DNA of 64,000 nucleotides from Thiomonas arsenitoxydans. Lineage in GTDB: Bacteria; Pseudomonadota; Gammaproteobacteria; Burkholderiales; Burkholderiaceae_C. A program made the translations under genes and the position numbers. The notes beneath the pieces were generated by a model, which had not been told where the DNA came from, searched no databases, and saw only the letters and a program-made list of their open reading frames with translations. The stretch is from the NCBI RefSeq assembly GCF_000253115.1, contig NC_014145.1, forward strand, positions 496,001-560,000, written 5' to 3'. This document shows positions 47,721-58,408 of the stretch, piece by piece (positions within the stretch are counted from its first letter, which is position 1; the number at the start of each line of letters is the position of its first letter).

Positions 47721-48596
47721 TCAGCGGAACACCACGGTTTTGTGGCCGTTGCGCAGAATGCGATGCTCCACCTGCCAGCGCACGGCGCGCGCGAGCACGA
47801 CGCTCTCCACATCCTGGCCGACGGCGGTGAGGTCGGCCGCACTCATGGTGTGGTCGACGCGTTCGACGTCCTGCTCGATGATGGGGCCTTCGTCGAGATC
47901 GGCGGTGACGTAATGCGCCGTGGCGCCAATGAGCTTGACCCCGCGCACATAGGCCTGCGCGTAGGGGCGCGCGCCCTTGAAGCTGGGCAGGAAAGAGTGG
48001 TGGATGTTGATGGCTCGGCCTTCGAGCTGGGCGCAGAACTCAGCGCTCAAAATCTGCATATAGCGCGCGAGCACCAGCAGCGCCGCGCCGCTTTGTTGCA
48101 TCACGCCGAAGAGGGCCTGTTCCTGCGCCCGCTTGGTTTCGGCGGCTTCTCCGGCCTTCAGCGGAAGATGGTGAAACTCGATGCCGTAGCTGCGCGTCAG
48201 GTCGGCGAAAGTGGTGTGATTGGAGACGACGGCGGCGATGTCCATCGCCAGTTGCCCGGCCTTCCAGCGGTAGAGCAGATCGTTGAGGCAATGGCCGTAC
48301 TGACTGACGGCGATGACGACCTTGGGGCGAATGCGCAGATCGTGAAACTGCGCCTGCATGTCGAAGCGCTTGCGCACATCGCCGAACAACAGCGCGAGCT
48401 GGGCAGCGTCTTGTAGATGTTCCGGGGCGGAGAAGTGCACCCGCATGAAAAACAGCCCGGTGTCGGCGTCACCGTATTGCTGCGAATCCATGATGTTGCA
48501 ACCCGCCTGATAGAGCAGGCCGGAGACCGAATGCACGATGCCTGGTGCGTCCGGGCATGAGAGGGTGAGAACGAATTCTGGCGGGGTGTGAGGCAT
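47721..48596 (-). CDS. purU: Formyltetrahydrofolate deformylase
   Basis: Hydrolyses 10-formyl-THF to formate and THF, balancing the one-carbon pool. The 291-residue protein has an N-terminal ACT domain (LTLSCPDAPGIVHSVSGLLY) and a formyltransferase-like catalytic domain with YMQILSAEF, the catalytic INIHHSFLPSFKGARPYAQA and TADLDEGPIIEQD. It heads a minus-strand group with the SnoaL-like and hydrolase genes. Confidence 0.95.
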   Translation of the reverse strand: MPHTPPEFVLTLSCPDAPGIVHSVSGLLYQAGCNIMDSQQYGDADTGLFFMRVHFSAPEHLQDAAQLALLFGDVRKRFDMQAQFHDLRIRPKVVIAVSQYGHCLNDLLYRWKAGQLAMDIAAVVSNHTTFADLTRSYGIEFHHLPLKAGEAAETKRAQEQALFGVMQQSGAALLVLARYMQILSAEFCAQLEGRAINIHHSFLPSFKGARPYAQAYVRGVKLIGATAHYVTADLDEGPIIEQDVERVDHTMSAADLTAVGQDVESVVLARAVRWQVEHRILRNGHKTVVFR

Positions 48597-48693
48597 ACCG
48601 GGCCGTGCGGGACGGCAGGGAAGAAGGGCAAGCCCGCGATTTTAGGGGCCCGGAAGCGAAGAGAGAACTAGAGGCGGAAATAGAGGCGGCGAA

Positions 48694-49449
48694 TCAGCGT
48701 GTGAGCTGCACCGATCCCTGCACCGTGAGCTGCAGCGGGGTGCGCCCTGTGGCCAGGGGTACGGCGGGTGCTTGCTCTTCGGCCATGGGCGCGGCGGCGC
48801 GCATCATCATGGGGCGGGGCTGCGGCAGTTGTCCCTGCGTGGGTTCGATGCTCAGGGTGCGCAGGTTGTAGCTGCCGTAGCCCAGCGCGCGCGCCGCCGT
48901 GGCGGCCTTGGACTTGAAGCGCGCAATGGCCGAATCGATCAGTGCGGTTTCTTCGCGGTCGCGCAGGGCCTTGGAGAGTTCGAAGCCGTTGGATTCGATC
49001 ATGAAGCCCTGCTGCGCCAGTTGCCCGGCCATCTTGCCCAAAGCTGCAAAGTCGTGCGACTTGAGCACCAGTCCGCCGCGCACCGTCCAGCCGTCGCGTT
49101 GCGACTGATTGTTCACCGCTTTCCAGCGTGGCTGGGTGGTGAACGCCCCACTGCTGGCCTCGATGTCGGGCACGGTGCGGGCCTGCTTCAAAGCTGCTTC
49201 TAGCGACTTGCTGACTTGCGCGGTGAGGCTGGCCGGGTCAGCCCCGCTGCGTTCCACGGCCAGAGTCATCACCGCGAGGTCGGGCACTACTTCGACCTGC
49301 GCCGTGGCCTGCAGATCGACCACCCCCGCGACCACCCCCGGGGTGGGCTGCGCAAGGGACTGCGCCTGCGCGGCAGCGCAGAACAGAAGGCTGGCGAGCC
49401 ATAGGCCGGCGACGGGTGAAACTGGACGCAAAACAGGACGTGATGACAT
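48694..49449 (-). CDS. SIMPL-domain periplasmic protein
   Basis: A 251-residue exported protein (signal peptide ending AAAQAQS) with a DUF541/SIMPL domain: VVDLQATAQVEVVPDLAVMT, then SSGAFTTQPRWK and YGSYNLRTLSIEP. Function in bacteria is unclear; a role against oxidative stress has been proposed for one member. ATG 49449 has GAGGAA at good spacing. It is divergent from the protease gene. Confidence 0.88.
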   Translation of the reverse strand: MSSRPVLRPVSPVAGLWLASLLFCAAAQAQSLAQPTPGVVAGVVDLQATAQVEVVPDLAVMTLAVERSGADPASLTAQVSKSLEAALKQARTVPDIEASSGAFTTQPRWKAVNNQSQRDGWTVRGGLVLKSHDFAALGKMAGQLAQQGFMIESNGFELSKALRDREETALIDSAIARFKSKAATAARALGYGSYNLRTLSIEPTQGQLPQPRPMMMRAAAPMAEEQAPAVPLATGRTPLQLTVQGSVQLTR

Positions 49450-49578
49450 GGTTTTCCTCGCAGACAAAGATCGGACGCGACTGGCGCAGACCCCAGACGC
49501 AGACCCTTAAGCCGAGTCTAAGGCAAGGCAGCGAACATTCCACCATCGCAACTCGTTTGAATCGTTTCGGAGGCAGTC

Positions 49579-51075
49579 ATGCAAAGCAAAAAATCGAAGG
49601 TTTCGTCAAAACTCTGGGCCGCACTGGCGGCAGCGGGCATCATCGCCGGAGCCGGCACCATGGCCTATCAGTTCAGCTATGCCGAAACAGCGCCGCAGGT
49701 TGAAATGAACCACAAGGTCGTGCCGCTATTCAACAATCCGCCGGCCGCACCAGCGACCAATGTGGCGGTGAACGCGCCGAACTTCGCTTCCATCGTCAAG
49801 GCCTACGGCTCGGCGGTGGTGCACATCAATGTGAAGGGCGAAACCAAGGAAACGGTGCAGCAGCAACAGATTCCCAAGCAGTTCCAGAACGATCCGTTTT
49901 TCCGCTTCTTCCAGCAATTCAATAACGGCCAGCAGCAGGAAGTGCCGACCGAAGGCCTGGGCTCGGGCTTCATCATCAGCTCCGACGGGTTGATTCTGAC
50001 CAACGCGCACGTCGTCAAGGGCGCCAGCTCGGTGCGTGTGACCCTCACCGACCATCGCACTTACAAGGCCAAGGTGCTGGGCTACGACACCAAGACCGAC
50101 ATCGCGGTGATCAAGATTCCGGCGACCAATCTGCCCACGGTGCGGCTGGGCAACCCGTCCAATCTGGAGCCGGGTGACTGGGTGCTGGCCATCGGTTCGC
50201 CCTACGGCTTCTACAACACGGTGACCGCGGGCATTGTGAGTGCCAAGAGCCGCTCGCTGCCCGACGACAGCATGGTGCCCTTCATTCAGACCGACGTGGC
50301 GGTGAACCCCGGCAACTCGGGCGGGCCGCTGTTCAACACCAAGGGTGAAGTGGTCGGCATCAACTCGCAGATCTTCACGCAGACCGGCGCGTTTGAAGGG
50401 CTGTCGTTCGCCATCCCGATCAATGTGGCCGAGCGCGTGGCCAAGCAGATCATCGAGCATGGCAAGGTGCAGCACGCACGGCTGGGCATCGCGGTGCAGA
50501 CGGTGACGCAAAACCTGGCGACCTCTTTTGGCTTGCAAACGCCTCGCGGCGCGCTGGTCGCGCAGGTCGAGAAAGACAGCCCGGCATCCAAGGCCGGTCT
50601 CCAGCCGGGCGACATCATTCTCAGCGTGAACGGCCAGCCGGTGAACGATTCGGCCGATCTGCCGATGATGATCGGCCTGTCCGAGCCCGGCAGCAAAGTG
50701 ACCCTGGGCGTTTGGCACGATCACAAGCAGCAGACCATCACCGCCGTTCTGGGCAACTTCAGCGACAACGTGACCCTCGCTTCGGCCAGCCCGGGCGCGC
50801 AGGGCGACCACGGTGGTCTGGGGCTGGTGGTGCGCCCGCTCAACGCCAATGAAGAGCAGCAGGCCGGCGTGTCGCATGGGCTGTTGGTCGAGGGCGTCAG
50901 TGGCCCGGCGGAACAGGCCGGCATTCAGCCCGGCGACATTTTGATTGCGGTCGACGGCAAATCGGTCAACAGCATCGATCAGGTGCGTGGCATTCTGAAG
51001 AGCGCGGGCAAATCGGTGGCCTTGCTGATTCAGCGTGGCAGCAACCGCATCTTCGTGCCGGTACAGGTCGGCTGA
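49579..51075 (+). CDS. degP: DegP/MucD-type periplasmic serine protease
   Basis: A 498-residue HtrA-family protease and chaperone of the envelope. It has a signal peptide or anchor (about 12-35), a trypsin-like domain with the triad His144 (TNAHVV), Asp174 (KTDIAV) and Ser247 (GNSGGPLF), and two C-terminal PDZ domains (ARLGIAVQ and GLGLVVRP). GGAGG before the ATG supports the start. The order SIMPL gene, degP divergent, suggests an envelope-stress theme. MucD would be an equal name. Confidence 0.94.
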   Translation: MQSKKSKVSSKLWAALAAAGIIAGAGTMAYQFSYAETAPQVEMNHKVVPLFNNPPAAPATNVAVNAPNFASIVKAYGSAVVHINVKGETKETVQQQQIPKQFQNDPFFRFFQQFNNGQQQEVPTEGLGSGFIISSDGLILTNAHVVKGASSVRVTLTDHRTYKAKVLGYDTKTDIAVIKIPATNLPTVRLGNPSNLEPGDWVLAIGSPYGFYNTVTAGIVSAKSRSLPDDSMVPFIQTDVAVNPGNSGGPLFNTKGEVVGINSQIFTQTGAFEGLSFAIPINVAERVAKQIIEHGKVQHARLGIAVQTVTQNLATSFGLQTPRGALVAQVEKDSPASKAGLQPGDIILSVNGQPVNDSADLPMMIGLSEPGSKVTLGVWHDHKQQTITAVLGNFSDNVTLASASPGAQGDHGGLGLVVRPLNANEEQQAGVSHGLLVEGVSGPAEQAGIQPGDILIAVDGKSVNSIDQVRGILKSAGKSVALLIQRGSNRIFVPVQVG

Positions 51076-51113
51076 AAACTTTCCTCAACTTCCTTTCCTC
51101 CAAGCAGTGTTTC

Positions 51114-51138
51114 GCGGGGCCGTTGGCCCCGCTTTTTT
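51114..51138 (+). terminator. Terminator after the protease gene
   Basis: Stem GCGGGGCC/GGCCCCGC with loop GTT, followed by TTTTTT (51133-51138). Confidence 0.9.
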
Positions 51139-51195
51139 ATGCGCGGTCTGGCTGTGGGTGTGTTCTACACTCGGGTTTTCCCGAAGGAGTACACC

Positions 51196-51648
51196 ATGTC
51201 GATCGCACAAAACCTCAAGAATCTGGGCATCAGCCTGCCCCCGGTTTCCACCCCCGCCGCTGCCTATGTGCCGTACGTGCAGACCGGCAATCTGGTGTTT
51301 CTCTCCGGGCATATCGCCAGGAAAGACGGCAAGCCCTGGGTCGGTCAACTGGGCACCGATATGGACACCGCCACCGCCAAGGAAGCAGCGCGGGCCATCG
51401 CCATCGACCTGTTGGGCACGCTGCAGGCCGCAGTGGGTGATCTGGAGCGGGTCAAGCGCGTGGTGAAATTGCTGGGGCTGGTGAACTCGGCGCCCGGCTA
51501 CACCGAACATCATCTGGTGATCAACGGCGCGTCGGAGCTGATCGCGCAGGTGTTCGGCGCGCGCGGCGCGCATGCCCGCAGCGCTTTTGGCGTGGCGCAG
51601 CTGCCCATGGGGGCCGCCGTCGAGATCGAATTGATCGCTGAGGTCTGA
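51196..51648 (+). CDS. ridA: RidA family enamine/imine deaminase
   Basis: A 150-residue YjgF/RidA-type protein that removes reactive enamines from PLP enzymes. Family features are NLVFLSGHIARKDG, a central helix with LLGTLQAAVGDLERVKRVVK and GAHARSAFGVAQLPMGAAVE; the substrate-binding Arg is in ARSAFGV. It is the longer subtype with an insert. AAGGAG before ATG 51196. Confidence 0.9.
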   Translation: MSIAQNLKNLGISLPPVSTPAAAYVPYVQTGNLVFLSGHIARKDGKPWVGQLGTDMDTATAKEAARAIAIDLLGTLQAAVGDLERVKRVVKLLGLVNSAPGYTEHHLVINGASELIAQVFGARGAHARSAFGVAQLPMGAAVEIELIAEV

Positions 51649-51649
51649 G

Positions 51650-52132
51650 ATGCCGCAGACCGGACTGCTGACCTTATGCCGTCCCGTGCTGGACGATGCT
51701 CCCGGGCTGGCCCGTCTGGCTGGCGCCCTGGGCTACGGTGACGATGTCGCGGTCATGCGCCAGACGCTCGGCATGGTGTTGCAGGCGGAGGGCCACGGCG
51801 TGTGGCTCGCGCGTCTGAACGACCGGATGGCGGGGTGGATTCACGTGGCGCCCACTTTGTCGCTCGAAAGTGGGCCGGGTCTGGAAATCTGCGGTCTCAT
51901 AGTCGATCCCGACTTGCGTCGGCGCGGCGTCGGGCTCGCGCTGGTGCAGGCGGCGATAGTCTGGGCGCGCGAGCGCGGCGCGCAACGCCTCCGAGTGCGC
52001 AGCCGCATTGAGCGCGAAGGCGCGCTGGCCTTCTACCAGCGCCTGGGATTTGAGCTGAGCAAGACACAGGCGGTACTGGATCTGGCTTTGGCGCCGTCAT
52101 GCAGCGGTTCGATGCAGCAGGTGAGCGCATGA
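51650..52132 (+). CDS. GNAT family acetyltransferase
   Basis: A 160-residue acetyl-CoA-dependent N-acetyltransferase. Motif A is ICGLIVDPDLRRRGVGLALV, followed by RVRSRIEREGALAFYQRLGF. The acceptor is unknown. It starts 1 base after the ridA stop and overlaps the antiporter gene by 4, so the three are cotranscribed. Confidence 0.88.
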   Translation: MPQTGLLTLCRPVLDDAPGLARLAGALGYGDDVAVMRQTLGMVLQAEGHGVWLARLNDRMAGWIHVAPTLSLESGPGLEICGLIVDPDLRRRGVGLALVQAAIVWARERGAQRLRVRSRIEREGALAFYQRLGFELSKTQAVLDLALAPSCSGSMQQVSA

Positions 52133-53247
52133 CTCAGGACGCTACCAATCTCGCCTCATCGGCATCGATCTCCTGGGTCGAACGGCTGTTCGTGGCGCTG
52201 CCCTTCGTGGGCCTTGGCGTGCTTGCGCTGGCGCTGGCGCAGCCCGGCAAGGCCTTCGTGCTGCTGCTCAGCGCGTTCGCACTCATCGGGGCGGTGATCG
52301 CCGCGGTGCATCATGCGGAGGTGGTGGCGCATCGGGTGGGCGAGCCCTTCGGCACGCTGGTGCTCGCGCTGGCCGTGACCATCATCGAGGTGGCGCTCAT
52401 CGTGTCGATGATGCTGACCGCCGATCCCGCCAAGGCCGCCACGCTCACCCGCGACACCATCTATGCCACCGTGCTCATCATCACCGGCGGGGTGATCGGC
52501 CTGAGCCTGCTCGTCGGCGGCTTGCGACACCACGTGCAGGCCTTTCACACGGAAGCCGCCCGGCCGGCCCTGGCCATTCTGATGGCGTTGTCGGCGCTCA
52601 CGTTGGTGTTGCCGCGCTTCACCACAAGTGCGCCCGGTGGCCAGTACACGGTGCCGCAGTTGGTGTTCACGGCGGTGGCCTCGCTGGTGCTTTGGGGCGT
52701 CTTCATCTTTGGGCAGACGGTGCGGCACCGCGACTATTTTCTCGATCTTGAAGGGCCGGGCGAGGCACATGCCGACAGCCATATCCCGAGCCGTCGCGAT
52801 GCCTGGATCAGTCTGCTCGGCCTGTTGCTGGCGCTGGTGGCCGTCGTCGGCCTGGCCAAGATGCTCTCGCCCTCGATCGAGGCCAAGGTGCTCGGCGCCG
52901 GTCTGCCCCATGCCGTGATTGGCCTGATCATCGCCATGCTGGTACTTGCGCCCGAGACGGTGGCGGCGGTGCGCGCGGCCCTGGCCAACCGACTGCAGAC
53001 CAGTCTGAACCTGGCCCTGGGTTCGGCGCTGGCCAGCATCGGCCTGACCATTCCGGTGGTGGTAAGCGTGGCCATCTACCTCGGCCTTCCCCTGGATCTG
53101 GGGCTTCACGGCAAGGATCTGGTCCTGTTGCTGCTGAGCCTGCTCGTCAGTCTCGTCACATTGGGCTCGCGCCGCACCGACTTCATGCTCGGTGCGGTGC
53201 ATCTGGTGGTGTTTGCCGCCTTCCTGTTCCTTACCCTCGCGCCCTGA
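52129..53247 (+). CDS. chaA: ChaA-type Ca2+/Na+:H+ antiporter
   Basis: An inner-membrane cation exchanger of 372 residues with about eleven membrane segments. The two alpha repeats of the CaCA family are visible: GTLVLALAVTIIEVALIVSM and AMLVLAPETVAAVRAALANR, each with the central Glu. An acidic/charged loop (EGPGEAHADSHIPSRRDAW) separates the halves. ATGA overlap with the GNAT gene decides the start. Confidence 0.92.
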   Translation: MTQDATNLASSASISWVERLFVALPFVGLGVLALALAQPGKAFVLLLSAFALIGAVIAAVHHAEVVAHRVGEPFGTLVLALAVTIIEVALIVSMMLTADPAKAATLTRDTIYATVLIITGGVIGLSLLVGGLRHHVQAFHTEAARPALAILMALSALTLVLPRFTTSAPGGQYTVPQLVFTAVASLVLWGVFIFGQTVRHRDYFLDLEGPGEAHADSHIPSRRDAWISLLGLLLALVAVVGLAKMLSPSIEAKVLGAGLPHAVIGLIIAMLVLAPETVAAVRAALANRLQTSLNLALGSALASIGLTIPVVVSVAIYLGLPLDLGLHGKDLVLLLLSLLVSLVTLGSRRTDFMLGAVHLVVFAAFLFLTLAP

Positions 53248-53367
53248 ATTCGCTCCCCCTCAAGAGTGTGGGCTGGCCGCGTCAGCCCAGACCCTAAAAT
53301 GCGCCGCGGCTGCACCGGCTTCGGCATCGACGCACGGCGACAGACATAACACTCAGGAGGATTTGCG

Positions 53368-53877
53368 ATGTTTTTTCAGGATGACGACAACCATGTGCCC
53401 ATCGTCGGGGTGGTTCTGGCCACCGTGCTCGCGACGGTCGCGGTGATCGTGGGCGTGGCCATCAAGGATGGCGGCAGCGGCTCAAGTGCCATGCAGGCCG
53501 CGTCGGCACCCGCCGTGGCCAGTTCCGCCGCACCAGCGGCCGATGCCGACGGCGCCCGCGTCGTCGTGGAAAACGGGGTGATCAAGTTCTATTTCGCCAG
53601 CGGCAAGGCCGATCTGGCCGCCGGGGCCGATGCCGCCCTCAAGCAGGTCAGTGAGGCCGTGGCGCAGGGTCATACGGTGGTGATCAATGGCTATCACGAC
53701 GCCACCGGCTCCGCGGCGCTGAACGCCGAGCTGGCGAAGAAGCGCGCCATGGCCGTGCGCGACGCCCTGGTGGCGCAAGGCGTGCCGGCCGATCGCATCA
53801 CGCTGGAGAAGCCGGCGGAAACCACTGGCGGCGCCAGCGCAGCCGAGGCTCGCCGCGTCGAAGTGACCGTCAAGTAA
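53368..53877 (+). CDS. OmpA-family peptidoglycan-binding protein
   Basis: A 169-residue protein with one N-terminal membrane anchor (about 12-32), a short Ala-rich linker and an OmpA C-terminal domain: KFYFASGKADLAAGADAALK, INGYHDATGSAALNAELAKK and RVEVTVK. It would bind peptidoglycan from the inner membrane side. GGAGG before the ATG. Confidence 0.9.
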   Translation: MFFQDDDNHVPIVGVVLATVLATVAVIVGVAIKDGGSGSSAMQAASAPAVASSAAPAADADGARVVVENGVIKFYFASGKADLAAGADAALKQVSEAVAQGHTVVINGYHDATGSAALNAELAKKRAMAVRDALVAQGVPADRITLEKPAETTGGASAAEARRVEVTVK

Positions 53878-53935
53878 TCTCGGCAAGGCCCGCGATCACC
53901 GCCCGGCGGTGAAGCCAGCCCGATCTCGATCCAAC

Positions 53936-53967
53936 AACGCCCTGCCTCGTGCAGGGCGTTTGTTTTT
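53936..53967 (+). terminator. Terminator after the OmpA-like gene
   Basis: AACGCCCTGC (53936-53945) pairs with GCAGGGCGTT (53951-53960), a 10-bp perfect stem, followed by TGTTTTT. It ends at the stop codon of the convergent parC. Confidence 0.9.
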
Positions 53968-56300
53968 CAGCCGCGATCGAGTCGCTCGGGCTTGAAGGCG
54001 ATCTCCAGCTTACGCCCCCGCTTGGCGCGCTTGCCGAGATAGAGGGCCTGTTGCGTGCCGCTCAGGCTCGTGCTGCGCTCGGTGCCGCCGCGGCCCTTGC
54101 CGCTGACCAGCAGGGCTTCGCGTTCGCCAACCAGGTGGGCGATGCTGAGCAGCGCCTCCTTGGCGTCCTGTTCCATCAGGGTGACGCCCCGACCGCCGCG
54201 GGACAGGGCCTTGACCTCGGCTGCGGCATAGATCAGCAGACGGCCGCCCGTGCTGAGGAGGGCGAGTCGGCCCGTTGGGCTGTCGCCCACGTCGATGCCC
54301 AGGACCAGGGGCCGCTGCGGCACATCGCCGTCTTCCAGCGTCATGAAGGTCTTGCCCGCGCGCTGGCGGCTCAGGGCATCGCCTATGCGGGTGACAAAGC
54401 CGAAGCCCTGCGCAGTCCACAGCAGCAGCGCCGTGGTGCGGGCGCCCGCGAGGTAATGCAGGGCCTGCGTGCCCGGTGCGAGTTCGATGAAAGAGGTGAC
54501 GGGCTGGCCGTCGCCGCGCCCGCCGGGCAGGTCGGCCACATCAATGGAATACGCGCGGCCGTCGCTGCCGAGCACGACCAGCGGATCGACGCTGCGGCAT
54601 TCGAACGTGGCGTAGAGCGCATCACCCGGCTTGAAGGTGAGGGCGGACAGCACCAGGCCGTGGCCTTTCTGCGTGCGCAGCCAGCCCTTTTGCGACACGA
54701 TGACGGTGACGGCTTCATCGACCACCTTGACCTCGGCCACGGCGCGTTGCTCGGCCTGAATGAGGGTGCGGCGGTCGTCGCCGAACTGTTTGGCGTCGGC
54801 CTCGATCTCGCTGATGATCCGCCGGGTCATGGCTTTTTCGTCGGCGAGCAGTTTTTGCAGTTCGGCAGCTTCAGTGCGCTGGGCGGCGAGTTCCTTGTCG
54901 ATGCGGATGGCTTCCAGCCGCGCGAGCTGGCGCAGCCGCATGTCGAGGATGTCGTCGGCCTGCAACTCGGTGAGATCGAAGCGCGCCATCAGCGCCGGCC
55001 TGGGATCGTCGCTGTTGCGGATGGTCTCGATCACCTCGTCGAGATTGAGCAGCACCTGCTGCCGACCTTCGAGGATATGGATGCGCGCGTCCACCTGTTC
55101 CAGGCGATGCTTTGAACGACGCTGCACCGTGTCGCGGCGGTAGGCAACCCACTCGCGCAGGATGTCCATCAGCCCCTTCTGGCGCGGCTTGCCGTCGGTG
55201 CCGATCATCACCAGATTGATCGGCACGCTGGTCTCCAGGCTGGTGCGGGCGAGCAGGGTGTTGACGAACTCGGCCTGATCGATGCGCGAGCTGCGCGGCT
55301 CGAACACCAGCCGCACCGCGGCTTCGCGGCCCGACTCGTCGCGCACCGTGTCGAGCAGGTTCAGCAGGGTGGCTTTCAGTGCGATCTGTTCGGGTGCGAG
55401 CGCCTTCTTGCCAGGGCGGATTTTGGGGTTGCTGAGTTCCTCGATTTCTTCGAGCACCATCTGTGTGCTGGTGCCGTGCGGCAGTTCGTTGATCACCAGT
55501 TGCCATTGGCCGCGCGCGAGTTCTTCCACCGTCCAGCGGGCGCGCACCTTCAGGCTGCCACGGCCGACGGCATAGGCGGCGGCGATGTCCTGCGGGCTGG
55601 AGATGAGCTGGCCTCCGGTGGCGAAGTCGGGTCCGGGCATCAGCGCCAGGGCGTCGGCGAGTTCGAGGCGGGGATTTTTGAGCAGGGCGACGCAGGCGCT
55701 GGCCACCTCGCGCAGGTTGTGGGCCGGAATCTCGGTGGCCATGCCCACGGCGATGCCGCTGGCGCCGTTGAGCAGCACGAAAGGCAGCCGCGCGGGCAGC
55801 AGCCGGGGCTCGGTGGTCGAGCCGTCATAGTTGGGAATGAAGTCGGCGGTGCCCGCATCGATCTCGCTGAGCAGCAGCCGGGCGATGGGCGAGAGCCGCG
55901 CCTCGGTGTAGCGCATGGCGGCGGCGCCGTCGCCGTCGCGCGAGCCGAAGTTGCCCTGACCGTCGATCAGCGGATAGCGCTGCGCGAAGTTTTGCGACAG
56001 CCGCACCAGGGCGTCGTAGGCGGCCTGGTCGCCATGCGGGTGAAAGCGGCCGAGCACGTCGCCCACCACCCGCGCCGACTTGACCGGCTTGGCATCGGCG
56101 GTCAATCCCATGCGCCACATGGCGTAGAGAATGCGCCGCTGCACCGGCTTCAGACCGTCGCACACATCGGGCAGGGCGCGGCCCTTGACCACGGAAATGG
56201 CGTAGTCGAGATAGGCGCGGCGGGCATAGTCGCCCAGCGCCAGCGAGTCGGTGTCGTCTTCAGGCCGGTTGTCGAATTCGAGGGTGGCTTGTTCACTCAT
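53967..56300 (-). CDS. parC: DNA topoisomerase IV subunit A
   Basis: A 777-residue type IIA topoisomerase subunit that breaks and rejoins DNA to decatenate sister chromosomes. The catalytic Tyr131 is in [12 protein letters not shown]. The quinolone-resistance region reads [11 protein letters not shown], with Gln92 where E. coli ParC has Ser80; this is usual for betaproteobacteria and should not be read as resistance. The C-terminal domain is a beta-pinwheel shorter than in GyrA ([11 protein letters not shown]). It begins 1 base after parE. Confidence 0.94.
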   Translation of the reverse strand: MSEQATLEFDNRPEDDTDSLALGDYARRAYLDYAISVVKGRALPDVCDGLKPVQRRILYAMWRMGLTADAKPVKSARVVGDVLGRFHPHGDQAAYDALVRLSQNFAQRYPLIDGQGNFGSRDGDGAAAMRYTEARLSPIARLLLSEIDAGTADFIPNYDGSTTEPRLLPARLPFVLLNGASGIAVGMATEIPAHNLREVASACVALLKNPRLELADALALMPGPDFATGGQLISSPQDIAAAYAVGRGSLKVRARWTVEELARGQWQLVINELPHGTSTQMVLEEIEELSNPKIRPGKKALAPEQIALKATLLNLLDTVRDESGREAAVRLVFEPRSSRIDQAEFVNTLLARTSLETSVPINLVMIGTDGKPRQKGLMDILREWVAYRRDTVQRRSKHRLEQVDARIHILEGRQQVLLNLDEVIETIRNSDDPRPALMARFDLTELQADDILDMRLRQLARLEAIRIDKELAAQRTEAAELQKLLADEKAMTRRIISEIEADAKQFGDDRRTLIQAEQRAVAEVKVVDEAVTVIVSQKGWLRTQKGHGLVLSALTFKPGDALYATFECRSVDPLVVLGSDGRAYSIDVADLPGGRGDGQPVTSFIELAPGTQALHYLAGARTTALLLWTAQGFGFVTRIGDALSRQRAGKTFMTLEDGDVPQRPLVLGIDVGDSPTGRLALLSTGGRLLIYAAAEVKALSRGGRGVTLMEQDAKEALLSIAHLVGEREALLVSGKGRGGTERSTSLSGTQQALYLGKRAKRGRKLEIAFKPERLDRG

Positions 56301-56301
56301 A

Positions 56302-58260
56302 TCAGATGTCCACTTCGATCTGGTCGCCGTATTCCTCCATCAGCCCGCGGCGCGCCTGGGCTTCACCTTTGCCCATGAGCTGATGGAACAGAGCTTCTGC
56401 GTCGTCGGGCCGCACGCGGTACAGACGGCGGGTGTCGGGGTTCAGCGTGGTGTCCCAGAGTTGCTCGGCGCTCATTTCGCCCAGGCCCTTGAAGCGCGAA
56501 ATCTGCCAGGCGCCGTCCTTCAGGCCGTCCTTGCGCAGTTTGTCTTGTGCGGCCTGCAGTTCGGCGTCGTCGAGCACGTAGATCTTCTGCGCCGGTTTCT
56601 TGCCGCGCGCGGGCGCGTCGAGGCGGTAGAGCGGGGGGCGGGCCACGCAGACATGACCGCGCTCGATGAGCTTGGGAAAATGGCGGAAGAACAGGGTGAG
56701 CAGCAACACCTGGATGTGCGAGCCGTCCACGTCGGCATCGCTCAGAATGCAAATCTTGCCGTAACGCAGGTTGCTTAGGTCGGGCATGTCGTCCTTGCCG
56801 TGCGGATCGACGCCGATGGCCACGGCGATGTCGTGGATCTCGGTGTTGGCAAACAGCCGGTCGCGTTCGATCTCCCAGGAATTGAGCACCTTGCCGCGCA
56901 ACGGCAGCACGGCCTGGAACTCCTTGTCGCGGCCCATCTTGGCCGAGCCTCCGGCGGAATCGCCCTCCACCAGAAACAGTTCGGTGCGTTCGGTATCGCG
57001 GCTTTCGCAGTCGGTCAGTTTGCCCGGCAGCACGGCCACGCCCGAGCCTTTTTTCTTCTCGACTTTCTGCGCCGCGCGCAGGCGGCTCTGCGCCTGGCGG
57101 ATGACCAGTTCAGCGAGCTTCTTGCCCTGATCGACGCGCTCGTGCAGCCAGAGTTCAAGCGTGGGCCGCACCGCTTGGCCGACCAGGCGCAAGGCATCGC
57201 GGCTATTGAGCTTTTCCTTGATCTGGCCCTGGAACTGCGGATCGAGCACCCGCGCGGAAAGCACGAAGGACGCCCGCGCGAACAGGTCTTCGGGCAGCAG
57301 TTTCACCCCCTTGGGCTGCAGGTTGTGCAGTTCGATGAAGCCTTTCACCGCCTGGAACAGCCCCTCGCGCAAGCCGGCTTCGTGCGTGCCGCCGGCCGGG
57401 GTGGGAATGAGGTTGACGTAAGACTCGCGCAGCACCGCGCCCTCTTCGGTGAAGGCCACACACCAGGCCGCGCCCTCGCCTTCGGCGAAACTCTCCTGTT
57501 CTGAAGCGCTGGCGTAGTGCTCGCCCTCGAACAGATCGATGTAGGGCTCGGCGGGCAGGCTGCTGAGCAGATAGTCGCGCAGTCCGCGGGCATATTCCCA
57601 GTGCGTGGTGTCGCCGGTTTTCTCCTGAATCAGATCGACCTTGACCCCGGGCAGCAGCACCGCCTTGCTGCGCAGCAGATGGGTGAGTTCGGCCAGCGGA
57701 AGATGCGGGCTGTCGAAGTATTTGGCATCGGGCCAGACGCGCACACGGGTGCCGCTTCTGCGCTCATCGCGTGCGGCCTTGCGCACCGCCAGGGGCTCGA
57801 TGACGTCGCCACCTGAAAACACCAGATGCGCCACCTGGCCGTCGCGCCAGACCGTCACTTCCAGCCTTGCCGCCAGTGCATTCGTGACCGAAACGCCCAC
57901 GCCGTGCAGCCCGCCTGAAAAGCTGTACGCGCCGCCCTGCAGCTTGTCGAACTTGCCCCCTGCATGCAGCCGGGTGAACACCAGCTCGACCACCGGCGCG
58001 TTCTCTTCCGGGTGCAGGCCGAAGGGGATGCCGCGACCGTCGTCTTCCACGCTGATACTGCCGTCGGTGTGCAGGGTGACGGCGATGTGCTGGCAGTACC
58101 CGCCCAGGGCTTCGTCAGCGCTGTTGTCGATGACCTCCTGCACGATGTGCAGCGGGTTGTCGGTGCGGGTGTACATGCCCGGCCGCTGGCGCACGGGCTC
58201 CAGGCCCTTGAGCACGCGGATGGACGATTCGGAATAGGCGGGAGGTCGGCGACTGGCCAT
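56302..58260 (-). CDS. parE: DNA topoisomerase IV subunit B
   Basis: ATPase subunit of topoisomerase IV, 652 residues. GHKL ATP site: [53 protein letters not shown] domain: [19 protein letters not shown] and [20 protein letters not shown]. The ATG at 58260 ([11 protein letters not shown]) is chosen since a further upstream start would run through the DnaA-box region. It forms a two-gene operon with parC. Confidence 0.94.
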   Translation of the reverse strand: MASRRPPAYSESSIRVLKGLEPVRQRPGMYTRTDNPLHIVQEVIDNSADEALGGYCQHIAVTLHTDGSISVEDDGRGIPFGLHPEENAPVVELVFTRLHAGGKFDKLQGGAYSFSGGLHGVGVSVTNALAARLEVTVWRDGQVAHLVFSGGDVIEPLAVRKAARDERRSGTRVRVWPDAKYFDSPHLPLAELTHLLRSKAVLLPGVKVDLIQEKTGDTTHWEYARGLRDYLLSSLPAEPYIDLFEGEHYASASEQESFAEGEGAAWCVAFTEEGAVLRESYVNLIPTPAGGTHEAGLREGLFQAVKGFIELHNLQPKGVKLLPEDLFARASFVLSARVLDPQFQGQIKEKLNSRDALRLVGQAVRPTLELWLHERVDQGKKLAELVIRQAQSRLRAAQKVEKKKGSGVAVLPGKLTDCESRDTERTELFLVEGDSAGGSAKMGRDKEFQAVLPLRGKVLNSWEIERDRLFANTEIHDIAVAIGVDPHGKDDMPDLSNLRYGKICILSDADVDGSHIQVLLLTLFFRHFPKLIERGHVCVARPPLYRLDAPARGKKPAQKIYVLDDAELQAAQDKLRKDGLKDGAWQISRFKGLGEMSAEQLWDTTLNPDTRRLYRVRPDDAEALFHQLMGKGEAQARRGLMEEYGDQIEVDI

Positions 58261-58274
58261 GGAGGATCGGAAAA

Positions 58275-58312
58275 TTATCCACAGGGGTGCCACCGGCGCC
58301 CAGTTATCCCCA
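58275..58312. promoter_or_regulatory. DnaA-box-like pair upstream of parE
   Basis: TTATCCACA at 58275-58283 matches the DnaA-box consensus TTATNCACA exactly; TTATCCCCA at 58304-58312 differs at one place. They have the same direction and lie 15-52 bases before the parE start. A replication-linked control of topoisomerase IV is possible. Confidence 0.5.
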
Positions 58313-58408
58313 GCGGCTGGGGAAAATGTCACACCGGATGGGCGGAAAGCCCTGATTTCATGCGGGTTGATCGGGCTGCCCAAAAAAAAGGCAGGCCGTT
58401 GTGTCGGT

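Noticed and set aside
56020..56030. Quinolone-resistance mutation in ParC (Gln at the Ser80 position)
   Set aside because: Gln is the usual residue here in betaproteobacterial ParC, so it is not evidence of acquired resistance.
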